In this document: in pieces, positions 1 to 8,241 of the stretch
How the letters are laid out: each line of letters starts with the position of its first letter
Numbering within the stretch: the first letter of the stretch is position 1
From: Lachnospiraceae bacterium
GTDB lineage: Bacteria > Bacillota > Clostridia > Lachnospirales > Lachnospiraceae
Length of the DNA stretch: 64,000 nt
NCBI GenBank assembly: GCA_021769135.1
Contig: JAETTM010000034.1
Span: 1 to 64,000, forward strand
Direction of reading: 5' to 3'
Program-made: the position numbers and the translations under genes
Notes under the pieces: model-generated
Told to the model about the DNA's origin: nothing
Database searches by the model: none
What the model saw: only the letters and a program-made list of their open reading frames with translations

Positions 1-1178
1 ATTTTGAGGACCTCCGCCTCGCTGTAGGCAAAAAGCATTTTTGCCCCATGGCGGATAATCCCTCCCTGCTCCTGCTCCTTTCCCGGATAAAAGCCGGACA
101 CATCCACCAGGTTTAGCAGCGGAATATTAAAGCTGTCGCAGACCCGGATAAACCCGGCCGCCTTATCCGCCGCATTGATATCTATGCACCCCGCCATCTG
201 CGATGACTGATTGGCCACAATCCCCACCGGATAACCGCCTACCCTGGCCAACATGGTAATAATGTTGGAGGCAAATTTCTCCTTGATTTCCAGCCCGCTC
301 CCTTCATCAATGAGGCAATCTATCACCTTATGCATATCGTAAGCATGCCGCTTGGATTCCGGCATCAGGGAGGCAATCATTTTCCCCCTCTCCTCATGAA
401 AAGCAAAATTCTTTACCCGGATGGGCATTTCATGGTAATTATCCGGCAAATATCCCAGAAGCTTTTTGATATATCGGATGCAATCCTCATCGTCCGCCGC
501 CACATGATCCGCCATGCCGCTGATTCTCGCATGGACTTCGGCTCCGCCAAGTTCATCCATAGTCACTGTCTGGCCAATAGCCGCCTTTACCACTTTGGGC
601 CCTGTGATAAACATATTGCTCGTTTCGTCCACCATAATAATAAAATCCGTCAGCGCCGGGGAATAGGAAGCCCCTCCTGCACAGGTTCCCATAATCGCAG
701 ATATCTGAGGGATTTTCCCGGAGGCTTTCACATTGTTATAAAAAATATTGCCATGGCCCGACAGCCCCAGTATCCCCTCCTGAACCCTTGCTCCGCCCGA
801 GTCGAAAAGCCCCACAATGGGAACCTCCATCTGCAGCGCCTTATTTTGGATATTGGATATTTTTCTGGCATTCATCTCGCTGATGGAGCCGCCGAACACC
901 GTGAAATCCTGGGCATACACGCAGACTGTCCGCCCGTTCACCTTTCCGTAGCCCGCAATCACTCCGTCGCCCTCCACTTTGTTTTTATCCATTCCAAAAT
1001 AGGAACAGCGGTGCTCCAGATACACATCCGTCTCCACAAAAGTATCCTCATCCATCAAAAGCATAATCCGCTCCCAGGCCAAAAGCTTGCCCGCCGCATG
1101 CTGCTTCTTTTCCTGCTCCCTGCCATGAACCTTTTCTTTCCTGGTTTCCAGGCTCCCTGTTTCTTTGTCCACTGCCAT
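1..1178 (-). CDS. Acyl-CoA carboxyltransferase (MmdA/PccB type), partial
   Basis: About 392 residues are readable from ATG at 1178, preceded by a purine-rich AAGGAAGGGGAG site; the C-terminus lies beyond the left edge. It is the carboxyltransferase subunit family of biotin-dependent propionyl-CoA carboxylase and methylmalonyl-CoA or related decarboxylases, which move carboxyl groups between biotin and acyl-CoA in the cytoplasm. Visible family signatures are the N-terminal GKLLAWERI stretch, the oxyanion-hole segments FGGSISEMNARKI and GTCAGGASYSPALTDF, and in the second half a VANQSSQMAGCIDINAADK segment followed by DVSGFYPGKEQEQGGIIRHG. It follows two CitE-type lyases with short spacing, so one transcript is likely. 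Which acyl-CoA is used cannot be read from the sequence, because no biotin-carrier or membrane beta subunit is inside the window. Confidence 0.9.
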   Translation of the reverse strand, partial: MAVDKETGSLETRKEKVHGREQEKKQHAAGKLLAWERIMLLMDEDTFVETDVYLEHRCSYFGMDKNKVEGDGVIAGYGKVNGRTVCVYAQDFTVFGGSISEMNARKISNIQNKALQMEVPIVGLFDSGGARVQEGILGLSGHGNIFYNNVKASGKIPQISAIMGTCAGGASYSPALTDFIIMVDETSNMFITGPKVVKAAIGQTVTMDELGGAEVHARISGMADHVAADDEDCIRYIKKLLGYLPDNYHEMPIRVKNFAFHEERGKMIASLMPESKRHAYDMHKVIDCLIDEGSGLEIKEKFASNIITMLARVGGYPVGIVANQSSQMAGCIDINAADKAAGFIRVCDSFNIPLLNLVDVSGFYPGKEQEQGGIIRHGAKMLFAYSEAEVLK

Positions 1179-1202
1179 TTACTACTCCCCTTCCTTCTTA
1201 GC

Positions 1203-2003
1203 TCATTGCTTCGTTTCCAGTTCCAGTAAATATTTTTTTATCTTCTCAATATGGGGCTTCTCGTACCATTTCCCGTCAATGCGCAAAATCCCGTCGGAGC
1301 ATTTTTCAAAAGCCTCCACAATCCCCCTTAAATATTCCCCGTCATTTTGCCTGTAATAATCCTTCACCGCTCCGGCCTGCGCCGGATGTATCAGGAGTTT
1401 TCCGGAGAAACCCAGCTTTTTGCTCCCACGGTAATCCTCCATAAATTTCTCCATATCCCTTATTTCCATACTCACCGTATCCAATGAATATTTCCGGTAA
1501 CAGGAAGCATATAAAACAAGCTGGCCCCTTGCAAAAAAGGCCGCTTCCTCCCCCGCTTCAAATCCCAGTTCCTTCCGGTAATCCTCCCCGCCGAAAGCAA
1601 GGCCCCCTATCAGGGGATGGGCCGCAATTTCCGGAAGGCTTATGATTCCCTTCGGGCTTTCTATCAGCGCTATTACCGATTTTTCTTTCAGCTGCTCCCG
1701 ATATTTTTCGCAAAGTGCCGCGTCCTCAAATTTGGGAATCATAACGCCTGTAAATTTGATATCCTTAAGGGCATTCAACTCCCCGTCAAATCTTTCGCCG
1801 GAATTCAAACGTACATACAGTTCCCGGCTTTCCCCATACCTTTCCAGCACCTCCGCCGCAATTCTCAGTCCGTCCTCCTTCTGGGATGGGGAAAGGGAAT
1901 CTTCCAAATCCAATATAATAGCATCCGCTTCTATTTGGGGGATACGCTTTGCATACTTCTCCTTTGCCGGAACAAAAAGCCATGTTTTGCCTATCTGTGC
2001 CAT
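1203..2003 (-). CDS. CitE/HpcH-family CoA-ester lyase, second paralogue
   Basis: This 266-residue TIM-barrel protein belongs to the CitE (citrate lyase beta, malyl/citramalyl-CoA lyase) family, which cleaves 3-hydroxyacyl-CoA or ACP thioesters. It opens with KTWLFVPAKEKY and keeps DAIILDLEDS, the substrate arginine in YVRLN, the acidic metal ligand in ALIESPKG and the FGGEDY motif. It is shorter and more divergent than the neighbouring paralogue (2058-2951). It lies 55 bp after that gene and 25 bp before the carboxyltransferase, all on the minus strand. No citD acyl carrier or citF transferase is visible, so this is not a standard citrate lyase operon. The pairing with a carboxyltransferase suggests CoA-linked hydroxy-acid catabolism, but the substrate is unknown. 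Confidence 0.85.
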   Translation of the reverse strand: MAQIGKTWLFVPAKEKYAKRIPQIEADAIILDLEDSLSPSQKEDGLRIAAEVLERYGESRELYVRLNSGERFDGELNALKDIKFTGVMIPKFEDAALCEKYREQLKEKSVIALIESPKGIISLPEIAAHPLIGGLAFGGEDYRKELGFEAGEEAAFFARGQLVLYASCYRKYSLDTVSMEIRDMEKFMEDYRGSKKLGFSGKLLIHPAQAGAVKDYYRQNDGEYLRGIVEAFEKCSDGILRIDGKWYEKPHIEKIKKYLLELETKQ

Positions 2004-2057
2004 TTTTCCTCCGTTTTTACCACCTGCCCTTTTCGGCCCCTGCCATAATATTTGAAC

Positions 2058-2951
2058 TCATTTAGCGCCATTTCGTTCATGCCTGGCAATTTCCTCCGCC
2101 CATTCCATCACTTTATTTGCCCGTTTCAGCATGGGAGGCCCTACCAGCTTTCCCTCCAGAGTGGCCACACTGCGTCCCTCTTCCTTTGCCTTTTCCACAG
2201 TTTCCAGCACCGCACGGGCATGGGCCACCTCTTCCTCCGAAGGCCCAAAGCATCTGTTCGCCCATGGAATCTGTATGGGATTTACCACCAGGGCGCCTGC
2301 AAACCCCATGGAATAAGCCATCCTCTCCTCTGCCATGAATCCCTCTTCATTTTTCAAATCCAGATAAGGGGTATCGATGGGCAGAAGGCCGTTCATCCTT
2401 GCCGCCATCACCACCATCGCCCTGGGCATCTCGAATGCCTTCGCCGAATATTCATGGGTTCCCCATATGCTGTCCAGATAATCCTCCCCGCCGAATAAAA
2501 GGGCAATGATTCTCCCGCTGCTCCCGGCGATACCCTGCACGTTGGCGACAGCGCCCGCCGTCTCAATCATCGGCAAAAGCTTAATCGTTCCCTCTTTTAA
2601 GCCGTCTCTCTCCTCGCATTTTTTCAGCAGGCCGGAAATTTCCTGAATCTGGGAAACCTCCTTAATCTTGGGCGGCACCACCCCCAGAATCCTGTTGCCG
2701 TCAATCAATTCCAAATCTCTCATCAGGTCCCTGGAGCCAAGCTCATTGATACGGACAAACAACTGCCTGCCATCAAAAACCCCCTCGGCCAGATATCTGC
2801 CCAGAATCTCCCGCGCCGCTTCTCTTTTCTCCGGCGGCACAGCATCCTCTAAATCGAAAATAATCGCATCCGCTTCGCTCCCCGCCGCCTTATCCAGAAA
2901 TTTTTCATTGTATGCGGGAACAAACAGCATACTTCTTAAAAGGTATTTCAT
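2058..2951 (-). CDS. CitE/HpcH-family CoA-ester lyase, first paralogue
   Basis: This 297-residue protein has near-canonical CitE family length. Motifs in order are LRSMLFVPAYNEKFL near the N-terminus, DAIIFDLEDAVPPEKR, the substrate-binding arginine in LFVRINE, the metal-binding glutamate in LPMIETAGAV, and LLFGGEDYLDSI. These are the residues that bind the acyl-CoA carboxylate and the magnesium ion in this family. It is the promoter-proximal gene of the three-gene minus-strand group that continues through the second CitE paralogue into the carboxyltransferase. Two CitE paralogues side by side may form a heteromer or handle two steps; that is inference. Confidence 0.88.
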   Translation of the reverse strand: MKYLLRSMLFVPAYNEKFLDKAAGSEADAIIFDLEDAVPPEKREAAREILGRYLAEGVFDGRQLFVRINELGSRDLMRDLELIDGNRILGVVPPKIKEVSQIQEISGLLKKCEERDGLKEGTIKLLPMIETAGAVANVQGIAGSSGRIIALLFGGEDYLDSIWGTHEYSAKAFEMPRAMVVMAARMNGLLPIDTPYLDLKNEEGFMAEERMAYSMGFAGALVVNPIQIPWANRCFGPSEEEVAHARAVLETVEKAKEEGRSVATLEGKLVGPPMLKRANKVMEWAEEIARHERNGAK

Positions 2952-3058
2952 ACATTTTCCTCCTGCTTTATTTTTCCTTATCCGCTATATTGCTTTCAGA
3001 TGCACAGGACATATCCCCGGCCGCCCTGCTTTCCCATATCCCTGCTTCTTATTGTTGG

Positions 3059-3109
3059 CCGTTTCTTGCCGCCAATACCTTCTTGTGCTGCCGACCGTTT
3101 CTTGCCGCC
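3059..3109. repeat. Short direct repeat, 15 bp, period 36
   Basis: The 15-mer CCGTTTCTTGCCGCC occurs at 3059-3073 and again at 3095-3109 within the 244-bp gap between glmS and the first CitE gene. The surrounding gap (2952-3195) holds no convincing ORF. It is probably a local duplication with no assigned function. Confidence 0.6.
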
Positions 3110-3195
3110 GATTCCTTCTTACTATCGATGGATTCCCGCTGTTGACCATTTCGTACCGATGGCCATTTCGTATCGACAGCTGCCCGCCAGTCAGT

Positions 3196-5028
3196 TTACT
3201 CCACGGTAACCACTTTCGCCAGGTTCCTCGGTTTATCCACGTCCAGCCCTTTATCCAGGGAAACATAATAGGCCAGAAGCTGCAATGCCGCCGAAGCGGG
3301 CATTACCATAAAGCCGTCTTCCATGGCGGGCAGCGTAAATACGCTTGTAAATACGTTTTCCCAGGAGGCTTCTTTCTCCGGGCCGAAAGTTTCCTTTATA
3401 AACAGTATAACCCCTGCGCCCCTGGACTGCACCTCTTTTATGTTAGAAAATTCTTTAGATTTCACTTTTTCCTGCGTCACCACCGCCACCACCGGCGTAT
3501 CCTCCGTAATAAGCGCAATCGTGCCGTGCTTCAATTCCCCCGATGCATAAGCCTCCGAATGGATGTAAGAAATCTCCTTCAGCTTCAGCGAACCCTCCAA
3601 AAGGATAGCGTGGTCCAGTCCCCTCCCCATCATGAAAACATCCTGGGCATTCAAAATAGACCGGGCAATATAGTGGATTTCTTCCTTCCTGTCCAGTACC
3701 TTCTGCATGACCTCCGGCACGCGCATCAGTTCTTTGGCAAAAGCTTTTGCCTCTTCCGCCCCGAAGATTCCCCTTACATAAGCCATCCTCCCGGTAAGCA
3801 GATAAAGCACCGCCAGCTGGGTGGTATAGGCTTTCGTGCTGGCCACCGCGATTTCCGGCCCCGCGTTGGTATAAATCACATAATCGCTGGCCCGTGCTAC
3901 CGAAGCGCCCCTTACATTGACGATGGCCAACGTCTTCGCCCCGTTTTTCTTCGCATGCTTTACCGCTTCAAGCGTATCGATAGTTTCACCTGACTGGGAA
4001 ATGGCGATTACCAACGTATCCTCATCCACAATCACATCCGTATACATAAATTCGCTGGCCAGCTCCACATCCATATGAATGCGCACCAAAGACTGCATCA
4101 GCGCCTTGCCCACCAGCCCGGCGTGCATGGCCGTTCCGCAGGCAACCACGCAGATGCGTTTGCAGTCCGCAAGCAGGCCATCCGGTATGCCGTCTTCGCT
4201 CAAATCCGGTATTCCGCCCTGAATCCTGGGTATCACGGTTTCCCGAATTACCTGAGGCTGCTCCATAATTTCCTTTTCCATATAAAAGGGATAGCCGCCC
4301 TTGCTGCTCCTGTCCACATCCCAGTTCACCGCCTGCCATTCCGGCTCCGCCGTTTCCCCTGCCATGTCATACAGTTCCACGCCGTCTTCTTTCAATACGG
4401 CCACATAGAATTCAGGCAGCACAAAATATTCCCTGGAATACTGCCCCAGCACCGTAACATCCGAAGCCAGCATGCTTCCGCTCCGCGCCCTGGCGATAAC
4501 AATAGGGCTTACATTCCGCACCGCAAAAATAACTCCCGGAATGTCATCAAACATAATGCTTAAGGCAAACGTTCCTTTCAGCTTCAGCACCGTTTTTCGA
4601 ATCGCCGCCAGAGGGTCCGTGCCGTAAAAATGGTCCAGCACCGCCGCTGCCACCTCGCTGTCCGTCTGCGACTTAAGTTTCTCTTCCAAATGATACCGCT
4701 GAACCAAATCCTGGTAATTCTCCACAATGCCGTTATGGGTCACCGTAACCCTGCCAAACTTATGGGGATGGGCATTGGCATCGCTGACCCCTCCATGGGT
4801 CGCCCATCTCGTATGACCGATACCGCATGTGCCCTGAATCCCGTCCTTTTCACATAAAAGGCGCAAATCCTTCACCCGTCCTGCACATTTGCGTATCCTC
4901 ACACAGCCATCCCTTCCGCACACCGCTAAGCCGGCGCTGTCATAGCCCCGATATTCCAGTATTTCCAGCGCATCCAGCATTATTTCCTGCGCTTCCTTTA
5001 CTCCTGTATAACCAATAATTCCACACAT
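3196..5028 (-). CDS. glmS: Glutamine-fructose-6-phosphate aminotransferase (isomerizing)
   Basis: The 610-residue enzyme makes glucosamine-6-phosphate from fructose-6-phosphate and glutamine, the first committed step to UDP-GlcNAc. The N-terminal nucleophile is Cys2 in MCGIIGYTG. The glutaminase domain continues with EYRGYDSAG, HTRWATHG and THNGIVENY. Two SIS sugar-isomerase domains follow, with CGTAMHAGLVGK, SQSGETIDTLEA and STKAYTTQ, and the C-terminus ends DKPRNLAKVVTVE as expected for GlmS. The start is set by an AGGAGAATCT ribosome site. The gene stands alone behind a strong promoter and a self-cleaving glmS ribozyme at about 5115-5264, so expression should fall when glucosamine-6-phosphate accumulates. 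Confidence 0.98.
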   Translation of the reverse strand: MCGIIGYTGVKEAQEIMLDALEILEYRGYDSAGLAVCGRDGCVRIRKCAGRVKDLRLLCEKDGIQGTCGIGHTRWATHGGVSDANAHPHKFGRVTVTHNGIVENYQDLVQRYHLEEKLKSQTDSEVAAAVLDHFYGTDPLAAIRKTVLKLKGTFALSIMFDDIPGVIFAVRNVSPIVIARARSGSMLASDVTVLGQYSREYFVLPEFYVAVLKEDGVELYDMAGETAEPEWQAVNWDVDRSSKGGYPFYMEKEIMEQPQVIRETVIPRIQGGIPDLSEDGIPDGLLADCKRICVVACGTAMHAGLVGKALMQSLVRIHMDVELASEFMYTDVIVDEDTLVIAISQSGETIDTLEAVKHAKKNGAKTLAIVNVRGASVARASDYVIYTNAGPEIAVASTKAYTTQLAVLYLLTGRMAYVRGIFGAEEAKAFAKELMRVPEVMQKVLDRKEEIHYIARSILNAQDVFMMGRGLDHAILLEGSLKLKEISYIHSEAYASGELKHGTIALITEDTPVVAVVTQEKVKSKEFSNIKEVQSRGAGVILFIKETFGPEKEASWENVFTSVFTLPAMEDGFMVMPASAALQLLAYYVSLDKGLDVDKPRNLAKVVTVE

Positions 5029-5114
5029 AGATTCTCCTCATCTTTCCTCTCCGCGTCTTTCCCGCGAAGCTCTTATCTATTTTTCATTATACTATCATAC
5101 TATTCCATTACCTT

Positions 5115-5264
5115 CCGTTATGCCGTCTTTGTTTTGCAGTTGCCCGCATATTTTTCCAGCATATCACGCATCGGAAGCCATACGGGAAGGCACCCGCCGA
5201 ATTTTCGATAACCTTCCTCCTCGTCAACCTCATCCTGCCTGCCGCAGAACAGGTACATGGCGCT
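5115..5264 (-). ncRNA. glmS ribozyme
   Basis: Read on the minus strand, the glmS leader contains the conserved ribozyme core. The self-cleavage site A|GCGCC falls between 5264 and 5263. It is followed by CTGCGGCAG, the diagnostic GTTGACGAGG block (5218-5227), TTATCGAAAATTCGGCGG, and a GTGCC/TTCCCG segment that closes the core pseudoknot. The distal helices are less conserved and the 3' limit is approximate. In this class glucosamine-6-phosphate is the catalytic cofactor, cleavage destabilises the mRNA, and the product of GlmS shuts off its own synthesis. The position, about 90 nt before the glmS start, fits. Confidence 0.93.
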
Positions 5265-5325
5265 AAATGGGATACTATGGGAAATCATTGGCTATAGCCG
5301 AAGCACGTCCTGTACATCTGAAATC

Positions 5326-5354
5326 AATACATGTAAACACTATTTTTTTGTCAA
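5326..5354 (-). promoter_or_regulatory. Promoter of glmS
   Basis: Read on the minus strand, there is a perfect -35 TTGACA (5349-5354), a 17-bp spacer and a -10 TGTATT (5326-5331). Transcription would begin about 55 nt before the ribozyme cleavage site. The galE promoter in this window has the same -35 and -10 boxes and spacing. Confidence 0.8.
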
Positions 5355-5439
5355 GGTTCCATCCTTGGCTACAAGACCAAGTTACTTGGGAATTATAGCA
5401 TAATGCGGCGGTTGTGTAAATATTTTTACGCAGAGTTAC

Positions 5440-5511
5440 GGACTTCACAGCAAAGTGCTCCACCGTCCATGAAAATTGATTTCCGTGAAGTCTTGGGCTG
5501 AACTATTGCAA
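5440..5511. repeat. Imperfect hairpin repeat ending in GGGCTGAACTATT
   Basis: An inverted pair GACTTCAC...GTGAAGTC (5442-5494) is followed by the terminus GGGCTGAACTATTGCA that also ends the MITE-like elements at 17388-17645 and 63045-63182. Its last bases would supply a TTGCAA -35 box (5506-5511) for the downstream RpiR gene, with -10 TACAAT at 5530-5535 and an 18-bp spacer. Confidence 0.5.
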
Positions 5512-5638
5512 TCCCTTACCTTTTTTTGGTACAATGATTGAGTAGATAATTATCCGCTACAGTTTCAATTTTGAAGAACTACAAAAATATTTTCATAAGC
5601 ACAAATTAACAGAATCATTTCAAGCGAGGTATCTGTCC

Positions 5639-6430
5639 ATGGGATTTAAATTAGATGTAGCTATTAATGAAAATTATTCAAAACTGAATTCCGTGGATAT
5701 TTATATTCTGACCTATATACAGAATAATCTGCATGAATGTACTTCCCTCAGCATTGCGGAACTGGCAAAAAGGTGCAGCGTTTCCACCGCTACCATTTTG
5801 AGGATGGCCCAAAAGCTTAATTTCAGCGGATACAGCGAGTTCAAATATTTCCTGAAAGATGACGAGAAAAAGAACAGCCCGGAAAATATCAATATGATAG
5901 ATATTCTAAATAAAGATATTTCCCAGACGATGAAATTCTTTCAGCAGAATAAGCATATCCAGGAAATCTGCCAGATTATCAACACTGCAAATACCATCTA
6001 TGCCTATGGCACAGGGCAGGGGCAGAATTTAATGCTGCAGGAAGCAGCCAGATGTTTTTTTAATGTAAATAAAAAATTTATTATGGTTCCCTCATCCACG
6101 GAATTAAAAATCCTGAAGAAGTTTATGAGCACCCACGATTTGCTTTTCATTGCCTCCTGGTCGGGAAATATTGATAAATACAGGGACACTTTAATCAATC
6201 TGAGCATATTGGATATTCCAATTGTATCTATCACCAGTTTTAACAACAACGAATTGTCTTCTCTTTCCAAATATAACCTTTACTTCCAGAGCACCCATGT
6301 GGATGTGGATATGAACGTAAACCGTTCTTCCTATCTTACCCTTCACCTGGTCCTCCATCTGCTCTATGATGCTTATGTGGATTATATGGAGCGTTTGGAA
6401 CAGGATATCCGACATTTTTCAGGGGATTAA
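5639..6430 (+). CDS. RpiR/MurR-family sugar-phosphate-responsive regulator
   Basis: This 263-residue protein has the RpiR architecture. An N-terminal helix-turn-helix at about residues 30-75 reads LSIAELAKRCSVSTATILR then MAQKLNFSGYSEFK, and a C-terminal SIS sugar-isomerase-like domain at about residues 95-235 contains IYAYGTGQGQNLMLQEA and FIASWSGNIDKYRDTL. SIS domains in this family bind phosphosugars and switch DNA binding. It stands directly upstream of the remnant of a BglG/LicT antiterminator and a phospho-beta-glucosidase, and faces the PTS operon at 9-14 kb, so control of one of these PTS systems is likely. No cognate operator was identified with confidence. Confidence 0.9.
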   Translation: MGFKLDVAINENYSKLNSVDIYILTYIQNNLHECTSLSIAELAKRCSVSTATILRMAQKLNFSGYSEFKYFLKDDEKKNSPENINMIDILNKDISQTMKFFQQNKHIQEICQIINTANTIYAYGTGQGQNLMLQEAARCFFNVNKKFIMVPSSTELKILKKFMSTHDLLFIASWSGNIDKYRDTLINLSILDIPIVSITSFNNNELSSLSKYNLYFQSTHVDVDMNVNRSSYLTLHLVLHLLYDAYVDYMERLEQDIRHFSGD

Positions 6431-6497
6431 TATATTTTCATAACATTACTAAGTAACAGTTAACGAATTTTAAATTGAAATATAAGAAGGAACTGTC

Positions 6498-6710
6498 ATG
6501 AAAGTAATAAAAAATATCAACAACAATGTTTCCGTATGTATAACGAGTTCCGGCGCTGAAGTCATCGCCTTTGGAAAAGGAATCGGTTTTAAAAAGCCTC
6601 TTTATGAAATTAAACTAAGCCAAATTGAACGCACATTCTATGACGTGGATGCTATGTATATCCGCATGGCACACAAAAAGTATCGAAATCATATTTATTC
6701 TTCCTCCTGA
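6498..6710 (+). pseudogene. Truncated licT/bglG antiterminator: CAT RNA-binding domain only
   Basis: The ORF starts behind AAGGAACTGTC and its first 55 residues form a CAT RNA-binding domain: MKVIKNINNNVSV, then GAEVIAFGKGIGFKKP and IERTFYDVDAMYI. Family members run to about 280 residues with two PRDs. Here the homology breaks after about codon 55 (near 6661) and a short unrelated tail follows. The missing PRD1 reappears in matching order at 8404, beyond an insertion carrying a toxin-antitoxin pair. The isolated CAT domain could still bind RNA, because CAT domains alone are constitutive antiterminators in this family. I treat it as the 5' part of a broken gene. Confidence 0.85.
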
Positions 6711-7002
6711 AATGCTCTGATTTGCCTTGTTTTGGCACGATTTGCGAGGTTTGGATTTTTCGTGGAAATTGTTAAATATGTAACGAAATTGGCAAATTGA
6801 GGCAAAACGGGGCAAGATGATGCCGTCAAAAGTAGTAAAAACGTAGTAGGAATCGAGGGTTTTACTACTCTACTGTTTTGATAAACTCATATCAAAACAA
6901 TCCAAAATTATAACATTAATTTTCTACTATATCAACTTGAACAATGGAAATACGAAAAATTGCGCTTTAGGCAAACTATTTTACACAATGTTATCCGTTA
7001 TG

Positions 7003-7353
7003 TCACTCTCCATTCCCTTTTAGAATTCTATTTATTTCTGTTTTAAGTTCCGGAAGATCATACTGTATAGTATCCCATGCTGACTGACAGTCCAGATTTG
7101 AATACTGATGGGCAAAAACATCTCTGATTCCACACCATTCTTTCCACGGAACAACTTTTTCCTGCATTTTCAATTCCTCTGATACTACTTTGCATAACTC
7201 CCCTATCTGCAAAATACACATACAGCAAGCATTTTGAAAAATCGAATTTCCTACAAAGTTATTGTAATCATTATCAAACATATCACATGCTTCATCTAAT
7301 TGCCTGCCGTAGTCCAAAATCTTGTTGAGGATAATTACATCTTTACTCTTCAT
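7003..7353 (-). CDS. HEPN-domain toxin of an MNT/HEPN toxin-antitoxin system
   Basis: This 116-residue alpha-helical protein of the HEPN (DUF86-like) family carries the RX4HXY ribonuclease motif as R77-DVFA-H82-Q-Y84. HEPN toxins cleave RNA; in characterised pairs the partner nucleotidyltransferase modifies the tyrosine of this motif. It overlaps the upstream MNT gene by 11 bp, so the two are translationally coupled. The pair lies inside the insertion that broke the antiterminator gene, which fits its role as mobile or defence cargo. Confidence 0.87.
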   Translation of the reverse strand: MKSKDVIILNKILDYGRQLDEACDMFDNDYNNFVGNSIFQNACCMCILQIGELCKVVSEELKMQEKVVPWKEWCGIRDVFAHQYSNLDCQSAWDTIQYDLPELKTEINRILKGNGE

Positions 7354-7633
7354 ACAATAATATCTCCGTTCCAGCTATTTCTTTACGAAATTCATCCGCA
7401 ATGCCCGCCGTGGTGACTAAATCAACCGAGAGATTCAGCGCTTCCTGAAACATCTGACGCATCCCGGAGAGTTTAAGCAAGGACATTGGCTTACCTTTTT
7501 CCACAAGTAAATCTACATCACTTTTCTCACTTGCCGTACCTTTTGCATATGAACCAAACAAATATAATCTTTTTACCCCATACGAATATGCGATAGGAAC
7601 AACTATTTTCTTAATTTCACTAATATCTGGCAT
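7343..7633 (-). CDS. MNT-domain nucleotidyltransferase antitoxin
   Basis: This 96-residue minimal nucleotidyltransferase has the signature GSYAKG at residues 27-32 and the catalytic pair D39/D41 in SDVDLLV, as in the polymerase-beta superfamily. In MNT/HEPN pairs this protein neutralises the HEPN RNase by transferring AMP to its active-site tyrosine. It precedes and overlaps the HEPN gene by 11 bp. A GGAGG site lies just before the ATG at 7633. The leader at 7679-7701 contains the hairpin CGGGGAATTTCCCCG, which might attenuate the operon. Confidence 0.88.
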   Translation of the reverse strand: MPDISEIKKIVVPIAYSYGVKRLYLFGSYAKGTASEKSDVDLLVEKGKPMSLLKLSGMRQMFQEALNLSVDLVTTAGIADEFRKEIAGTEILLYEE

Positions 7634-7942
7634 ACCAAATTACCTCCATGACTTAGTGTTGATGTAATATAAAAATAACGGGGAAATTCCCCGCCGTTCG
7701 GTGAACCAGAGTCTTTCGACCAGCCCAATCAGTGATACTACTGACTTATTTATATGTTAATATTAATGGAAATGTCCCTTACTGTCAATGTTGTTCAGAA
7801 AAATTTATAAATAACTTTGCGTGTTATTTCTCATAATATACCAGAAATTGTCAGATTCTACAAGATAGTTTCTAGCTTTTTCTTTTCCCACTTGCTAATC
7901 CTCCAAAACAGAGTTAAGATACGACACCAAGGAGGGAATGGA

Positions 7943-8241
7943 TTGGAAAAGGATTCTGCACTATACCAGCTCATGGGCATACGCATGAATGGAGTCATGA
8001 ACGGCATCACAAACGGGGAATACCAGGCGATTCTCCGAAAATCTGACGAATATTCTGGCAAGCTGGAAAGGGTGGGCTGCCGGTGGATGTCCGGCAGTTG
8101 ATCGACCGCTACGTCAGCGAACAGAACGCGCTCGGCTTGCGGTATGGGATGCTCGCCTACCTATTCGGCTTTTCCGACTGCAAGGCAATATTTTTAGGGA
8201 AATACCTGCCAGCAGAAGTAAAAGAAATGATTACAAAGTAA
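7943..8241 (+). pseudogene. Small mobile-element-associated protein, frameshifted
   Basis: Translation probably starts at TTG 7943 behind GGAGGG. The first frame reads KDSALYQLMGIRMNGV and NGEYQAILRKSDEYSGKLE. After a G-rich stretch near 8065-8080 the sense continues in another frame as LPVDVRQLIDRYVSEQ, LGLRYGMLAYLFGFSDCKA and YLPAEVKEMITK, ending at 8241. The two halves read as one helical protein of about 98 residues. I recall similar small proteins next to integrases in Lachnospiraceae but assign no function. A one-base frameshift makes it a likely pseudogene within the insertion. Confidence 0.55.

Noticed and set aside
330-1229. Plus-strand 299-codon open frame
   Set aside because: It is antisense to the carboxyltransferase, whose family motifs are all on the minus strand. 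Composition is rich in His/Arg/Leu as expected for a shadow frame.
2668-3993. Plus-strand 441-codon open frame
   Set aside because: It spans parts of a CitE gene, the gap and glmS in antisense, with no ribosome site or recognisable protein motif.
8060-8085. Programmed frameshift in the small mobile gene
   Set aside because: There is no clear slippery heptamer or downstream pseudoknot; simple mutation in a decayed element is the easier explanation.
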